From: Gammaproteobacteria bacterium
Lineage (GTDB): Bacteria; Pseudomonadota; Gammaproteobacteria; Pseudomonadales; Azotimanducaceae
Reading direction: 5' to 3'
Assembly (NCBI GenBank): GCA_002708205.1
Contig: PAMR01000069.1
Span: 1-7,820 of the forward strand
Length of the DNA stretch: 7,820 nt
Made by a program: the position numbers and the translations under genes
Shown here: positions 1 through 5,200 of the stretch, piece by piece
Layout of the letters: every line of letters starts with the position of its first letter
How positions within the stretch are numbered: position 1 is the stretch's first letter
Notes under the pieces: generated by a model
Databases searched by the model: none
What the model saw: the letters and a program-made list of their open reading frames with translations, nothing else
What the model was told of the DNA's origin: nothing

Positions 1-627
1 CATTTGAAATGGAGCCTCAACGGTAACTTCCGGGCCAGGGATGTGCTCCACGATTAAGTCCAACAATGGCTTCATCGAGTCACCAGGAACCTCAGGATCG
101 AGCGTTGCAAATCCATCTTTTGCACTTGCGAAAACAAAAGGGAAATCATCTGCCAGATCTTCACCACCTAGATCAATCATCAAATCGAATGCCTCATCCA
201 ATACTTCATGAGGCCTTCCCTCCGGACGGTCGATCTTATTCACGACGACAATCGGTTGCAGACCTGCTTCAAGTGCCTTGGATAGTACAAATCGTGTTTG
301 CGGCATGACACCCTCAGCGGCATCCAGCAGGAGCAGAGCTCCGTCAGCCATACGCACGACGCGTTCCACTTCACCGCCAAAATCCGCATGCCCCGGAGTG
401 TCAATGATATTGATCTTCACGCCTTCATAAGGCAAAGCAATATTCTTTGAGAGAATGGTGATCCCACGCTCTCGTTCAAGGTCATTACTGTCGAGGATTC
501 GCTCACCTTGAAGCTGAGCATCGCGAAACTGTCCGCTTTGTCGCAGAAGGCAATCTACAAGAGTCGTCTTCCCGTGATCAACATGCGCAATGATCACGAT
601 GTTTCTGAGTTGGTCTCTACGAGCCAT
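1..627 (-). CDS. typA: Translational GTPase TypA/BipA, N-terminal 209 codons (3' end outside window)
   Basis: Ribosome-associated GTPase of the EF-G/LepA superfamily, cytoplasmic, known in other bacteria to bind the ribosome and support 50S assembly and growth under stress or cold. The gene starts at ATG 627-625, the first ATG after an in-frame TGA upstream, and runs off the left edge with no stop. All five G motifs are visible: G1 AHVDHGKT (residues 14-21), G2 with Thr57 in RGITI, G3 DTPGH (76-80), G4 NKID (130-133) and G5 SAK (168-170). The stretches SNDLERERGIT and HADFGGEVERV, and PFQM at the cut end, follow E. coli BipA closely and separate it from LepA and EF-G. The visible part covers the G domain and the start of domain II; the family is usually about 600 residues. 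No clear Shine-Dalgarno precedes the ATG. The start lies 71 bp after the stop of the propeller gene on the same strand, so co-transcription is possible. No frameshift is seen. Confidence 0.96.
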   Translation of the reverse strand, partial: MARRDQLRNIVIIAHVDHGKTTLVDCLLRQSGQFRDAQLQGERILDSNDLERERGITILSKNIALPYEGVKINIIDTPGHADFGGEVERVVRMADGALLLLDAAEGVMPQTRFVLSKALEAGLQPIVVVNKIDRPEGRPHEVLDEAFDLMIDLGGEDLADDFPFVFASAKDGFATLDPEVPGDSMKPLLDLIVEHIPGPEVTVEAPFQM

Positions 628-698
628 AAGGAACCGCTTTAGGTTGAGTTGTCGTGCCGGTGTTTTACGTCAATTAGCGGTTTATCGCCATATGCAGC

Positions 699-1994
699 TT
701 ATTTCGACCCAATTGCATACAAAGCATTAAAAGTTCGTAGATAAATTCGGTTGCCGGCAATAGCAGGTGACGCGGCCAGTCCTTCTTCCAGGCGATTCTG
801 AGCAATCAACTCAAACTCTTTACCTGGCTTACAGACACTAACCGTACCATCGCGACCACAAAGGAAGATCTTTCCATCAGCGTAAACGGGAGATGCGCGG
901 TGTCGATCGCGGTGTGTTCGTGCTTCGTAGAACTGTTCGCCGGTTGCTTTATCCAATGCGATCAAGTTACCGTTTTGACGGCACAAATAAACAATGTCAT
1001 CGAGAACCAGTGGAGATGGTACATCCGGTGTGATATTAAAGCTCCAGTACTGGTGCTCTTTCTTACCCGTGATGTCGCCTTTGCCGTTCGGCTTAAGTGC
1101 CAGAGTGATTCCCGCCTTTGCTGAAGGAACAATAATCAGATTCGCAATTGCAAGGGGAGAAGCTACAAATCGCAGGGTGGGGTCGTAACGTGTTGGCGGA
1201 TGCAATCCACCACATCGCCATATCTCATGCCCATCGTTTAGATCATGTGCGATGACGTAGTCTGCGCCATGGGTAAGCAAATAAGCCTGTTTCTTATCCT
1301 TATATATAGTAGGCGAGGCATAAGAGTGTTCATTTTCACTATGGGCTTCACTTGGGCGACCGGTTTTCCATACAGTTTCCCCAGTGGACTTATCAAGTGC
1401 CGCGATAACTGCTTCGCGTGTTTGCGGATTTCCTTCACCGTGGATTAGTTGCAGATAGAGATGGTCACCATAGAGTACAGGTGTGCTTGTCATACCAAAG
1501 GCAATTTTGAACTGGCCAAATCGTTCCTGTAGATCAACCGACCAAACACTTTTGCCGTCAAAGTCATAGCAACCGAGAGCGCCGTTTGTAAACATGACGT
1601 AGACATGTTTACCGTCGGTTGAAGGGGAAGGGGATGCCGCATTTCCTTCGTCACCACGTACGACCTTGTCGCCCTGGCTGACTTTTTGTTGCCATCGCAA
1701 TTTGCCGTCCAGGTCTAGGCAAATCAGTACAAGGTCATCACCATCGGTGCTTGTTACAAAGACGTGGTCGTCCCAAATAACTGGTGTTGCACCACCGGGT
1801 CCGGGAAGTTCGGTACGCCACACGACATTTTTGCTTTTATCCCATTCTGCAGGTAGGTTTTTGGCGGAGCTGATGCCATCCATATTCCCGCCACGCCATT
1901 GAGCCCAGTTTTGTGCAAGGGCTGTGGAGTTACCGCCGGATAGGGTGCAAAAGAATGCGATGGCCAGGATTAACGCGTGTCTTAGAGATTTCAT
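699..1994 (-). CDS. Secreted PQQ-like eight-bladed beta-propeller protein
   Basis: A 431-residue protein of the PQQ-binding-like (quinoprotein dehydrogenase-like) beta-propeller superfamily. Residues 1-27 look like a Sec signal peptide: Lys2/Arg5, a hydrophobic core ALILAIAFF, and an ALA cleavage site before Gln28. Cys16 does not sit in a lipobox, so a soluble periplasmic or exported protein is more likely than a lipoprotein. The fold shows as repeated strands: Trp blade motifs at W59, W101, W151, W209, W259 and W317, then two weaker ones (EQFYEAR, KEFELIAQ), and about eight copies of an 'xSP/TP...G..VY' strand such as GATPVIW, YASPTIY, RASPVYA and AASPAIA. 'ALDKSTGETVW' and 'ALDKATGEQFY' are typical PQQ_2 repeats. 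Such proteins are often numerous in planctomycetes. I see no evidence that it binds PQQ or has an enzyme activity; a binding or scaffold role is equally possible. The start ATG 1994 is supported by the signal peptide and by AAGG 5 nt upstream; the stop is TAA at 701-699. It is related to BamB only by fold. Confidence 0.9.
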   Translation of the reverse strand: MKSLRHALILAIAFFCTLSGGNSTALAQNWAQWRGGNMDGISSAKNLPAEWDKSKNVVWRTELPGPGGATPVIWDDHVFVTSTDGDDLVLICLDLDGKLRWQQKVSQGDKVVRGDEGNAASPSPSTDGKHVYVMFTNGALGCYDFDGKSVWSVDLQERFGQFKIAFGMTSTPVLYGDHLYLQLIHGEGNPQTREAVIAALDKSTGETVWKTGRPSEAHSENEHSYASPTIYKDKKQAYLLTHGADYVIAHDLNDGHEIWRCGGLHPPTRYDPTLRFVASPLAIANLIIVPSAKAGITLALKPNGKGDITGKKEHQYWSFNITPDVPSPLVLDDIVYLCRQNGNLIALDKATGEQFYEARTHRDRHRASPVYADGKIFLCGRDGTVSVCKPGKEFELIAQNRLEEGLAASPAIAGNRIYLRTFNALYAIGSK

Positions 1995-1999
1995 AATGA

Positions 2000-2003
2000 C
2001 CTT
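2000..2003 (-). promoter_or_regulatory. Putative Shine-Dalgarno of the propeller gene
   Basis: Read on the minus strand, AAGG lies 5 nt before the ATG at 1994, within AATAAGGTCATTATG. It is a short, partial match to the anti-SD complement, but its spacing agrees with the start chosen from the signal peptide. Neither typA nor any other start in the window has a comparable site. Confidence 0.4.
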
Positions 2004-2091
2004 ATTGGGTTGGCTTTAGCCGCTTAAGTAGTTGACGTTTACCAATGCGACTAGTTTCGTGAATGCCAGCAGAAAGGTCAACAGGCACACG

Positions 2092-2119
2092 GTTAGGAGT
2101 TAGAGGTTTGAAGTCAGGA
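2092..2119. repeat. Degenerate 7-bp tandem repeat in the intergenic gap
   Basis: Four consecutive heptamers on the plus strand read GTTAGGA, GTTAGAG, GTTTGAA and GTCAGGA; on the minus strand the consensus is TCCTAAC. A related unit, GATAAGGA, follows at 2120-2127 with one extra base. The tract lies in the 238-bp non-coding gap, about 100 bp upstream of the propeller start. It may be the remains of a short heptanucleotide repeat. No function is evident, and four imperfect units could arise by chance in purine-rich DNA. Confidence 0.45.
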
Positions 2120-2191
2120 GATAAGGACTTGAATAAGCGACGTGCTTGTCTCCACTTCCCGCATCACTGACCTTCGAATGTCGGGAACGAG

Positions 2192-2219
2192 TTGCGGTTC
2201 TGTTTTGATGCGACCGCAA
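2192..2219 (-). terminator. Possible hairpin after the giant gene
   Basis: A 7-bp perfect stem, TTGCGGT paired with ACCGCAA, encloses a 14-nt loop and begins 13 nt after the TAG stop (2235-2233). The position fits transcription termination or 3'-end protection. No T-run follows on the minus strand and the loop is large, so it is not a canonical intrinsic terminator. The rest of the gap (1995-2191) holds no ORF that I can support and only the heptamer tract and the ribosome-binding site as visible signals. Confidence 0.3.
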
Positions 2220-2232
2220 ATCACACGCATTT

Positions 2233-5200
2233 CTATTCGACGTTAAACCAATCCTGTATTCCTATCGCTAATTCCTCCACTCCACTGTCGTTGTCCGCAG
2301 AGTCTTCAGACTCCAATTCCATTATCGCTATATCTGAAAGTGCTTGATGGAACTCGATATTATCTGCGCGACCAAATAGGGTATCTAGATCCGCTATTTC
2401 ACGGATACTCTCCGGTAGGGCTACATCAATCGCTGATCTTGCATCGTCCGCTGCTCTGTCAGCCCAATCTACATATTCACCCTCTGCGGATTCCCATTCA
2501 CCCTCAGAGGAACCAATTGCTGCCCAGTCTGTCTCTACATCTCCGGCCTCTGCCATTTCATTTAATAGATTAATCACAAGAAGCGCGTCGATTGACGAGA
2601 GGTGGTTATCACGACTGGTATCATAGAATGACATCCCGGAAAATTGGCTGCGATCGCTTTCAAGCTCATACAATCCTGAGTGGATTTGATTGATAACGAG
2701 AAGGGCGTCTATAGGATTAACCATCCCATCGTCATCAACATCCATCGGTTCAATTCCATTAAACCACTCATACCCATCCCTTAAGTCGATAGTCACAGTT
2801 ACCGGATCACTCTCCAGTCTTCCATCAGTGACAATCACACTAAACGTATCAACTCGATTAGAACCCTCTTTTGGCCAATACGCCCACATGCCATTCTCAA
2901 GGACATACAGCATGCCATGACGAGCGTTGTCAACTAGCTCCACCGTCAGCTCATCACCATCAGCGTCTGTCGCGGTTGACAACAGACCCTGATTAAGAGA
3001 TTTGCTGATCAGTCGCTCATCGTCAGCCGGCTTGAGGGTGATATCTGCCATTTCTGGTTTCACGTTGATATCGTTGATCTGAAGTTCAAACTCAGTGGTA
3101 ACAACACCGTTATCTTCTATAGTCGCTAAATCAGAATCCAATCCACCATCTGTCACCCTCACAATTACCTGTGCTGTTCCGTAATGGTTCTTAGCAGTCT
3201 GGAATCTTAATTCACCAGCATCACTTGAATCGACGTAATCGACCATTAACGTCCTAAAGAGTGATTGATCGTCAGACACCACCTCAACGCGCAGCGGTTG
3301 ATCTTCACCGCCACCAGCAGAAATCCCAGACAGTCCGATAATCTGTACGTCTTCATTCTCGTTTAATTCCATTGCGTCGAGCGGATCAATGGTTGGCAGG
3401 TCGTTTACGGGCGAGACGACCAATTCAACAGGGTATTCAACTGTCGCATTGTCATCCGTAGTAGACAGATCTCCATCTAGGCCACCATCCTCGATCGAAA
3501 TCGTAATAACTTCACTGCCGAAAGCATCTGGTACTGGCGTAAACCTCAGTATTCCTTCCGTTTCCGGCACATCGTAATCCACTTCAAAACCACTTGTAAG
3601 CTCACCTACAGGAGCAGTTACTACAAATTCAATCGGCTGATCTTCTCCACCGCCAGCTGAGATATTCGTAAATACTGTCTCGGACAAATCGCTATCCTCT
3701 TCGACAACAATACGGCGTGGAATCTCTAGCGTTGGAGCGTCATTCACAGCATCTACCGTTACAGTTATTTGTGTCGTTACACTCAGATTGTCATCTGCCG
3801 TTTCAAAATTCAGATCCACACCAGCGTCTTCTAGCGTTACGGTAACCGAAGCTGTGCCAAATTGATCCAACTGCGGCGAGATTGAGAGCTCAATCGTTTG
3901 TGAATTTACTTCGGTTGATTCAACGGTAATGAGCGATGAATTTGACGAAACAGCTGACAAACGAATCGGCTGATCATCTAACGGACCAGAATTCAACTCT
4001 GTTGCAAGAATCGTACTCACACCTGAATCTTCGTCGATGGTTACAGCATCAATTACGGTAAGTGATGGTAAGTCATTTACACCGGCAACATTAACATCGA
4101 TCACGCGAGTGGAAATGGCGTTATCATCCGTGGTTGCCAAATCGAGATCCAACCCTCCATCTTCTATTTCTAGTGTGATTTGGGATTCACCATGTACATT
4201 AGCACCGAGATGAAACTCTACTTGCGCTGCGGTTTGATCATGGTTCCATACAACATCTAATTCATCGAGAATGCCATCCGAATCACTCGAAACGCGTATC
4301 GCTAGCGGCTGATCTTCCCCGCCACCAGCGGAGACCCCAACGATGTCGATATGATTCTCGCCAATGTGTACATCTTCAATAAGATTCACTTCAACAGGTG
4401 AGGTAACTGTCGGTTCATCATTGACTGGTAATACAACAATATCCAGATTCTTGGTGATTGTTGCATTATCACCGTTGGTTGACAGATCCATATCGAAACC
4501 GCTGTCCGTTACAGTAACCACGACACTTGTTTCGCCAAATTGATCAAGAACAGGCTCTATACTGATTGCACCAGTAGATTCGGGGGAATCATAGTCCACA
4601 ACGATTGAATCGATTAACGCACCATCAGCATTGCTTACCGTAATCTCAATTGGCTGCTGTTCGTTTCCGCCGGCTGAGATCTGAGTCAACAATAAAGCGG
4701 CAAGATCTTCATCTTCGTTTAGAGTAATCGTTGACGGCAAAACAATCGTCGGCGCGTCATTTACAGAATCTACAGAGAAGTCGAACTCGCGAATCGTCAC
4801 ACCGTTATCGCTCAATGTGTCAAAATCGCCGTCCAATCCCGGATCAGTTATGACAATCTCAATCAACGACTCACCGGTTACCCCAAACGTTGGTGCAAAC
4901 TCAATCTTTCCGTCTGATTCACCATCCGTATAGAAAATATCAACGCTACTAACGAGTGCTGCGTTGGCGGATGTGGCAGCCACTCTCAAGCTTTGTGATT
5001 CACCGCCACCTGGGCTAATTCCGGTGAGTTCAATGGATTGCATGGGAGAATTAGGAGGCACTTCCAGAGGTGCGATTTCATCTATCGTCGGTAGGTCATT
5101 TACCGAATTGACGGTTACATCAATCGTCTTGGTTAGAGAGAGGTTATCTAATTCCGTTTCAAGGTCTTTGTCTATGCCGCCGTCTTCGATCTGAACTGTG

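Noticed and set aside
66..308. Plus-strand open frame of 80 codons inside the typA region
   Set aside because: It is antisense to the G domain of typA, whose motifs are intact, and the translated product shows no recognisable pattern.
699..1994. Propeller protein considered as BamB or as a PQQ-dependent dehydrogenase
   Set aside because: There is no lipobox as in BamB, and at 431 residues it is shorter than typical PQQ alcohol dehydrogenases and shows no catalytic motif I could identify.
2012..2021. Small palindrome GGCTTTAGCC before the propeller start
   Set aside because: Only a 3-bp stem with a 4-nt loop; likely chance, and it is too short for an operator or terminator.
2053..2081. Promoter-like pair TTGACC and GAAACT, 17 nt apart, on the minus strand upstream of the propeller gene
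   Set aside because: The -35 is good but the -10 matches only three of six bases, and planctomycete promoters are poorly defined; too weak to annotate.
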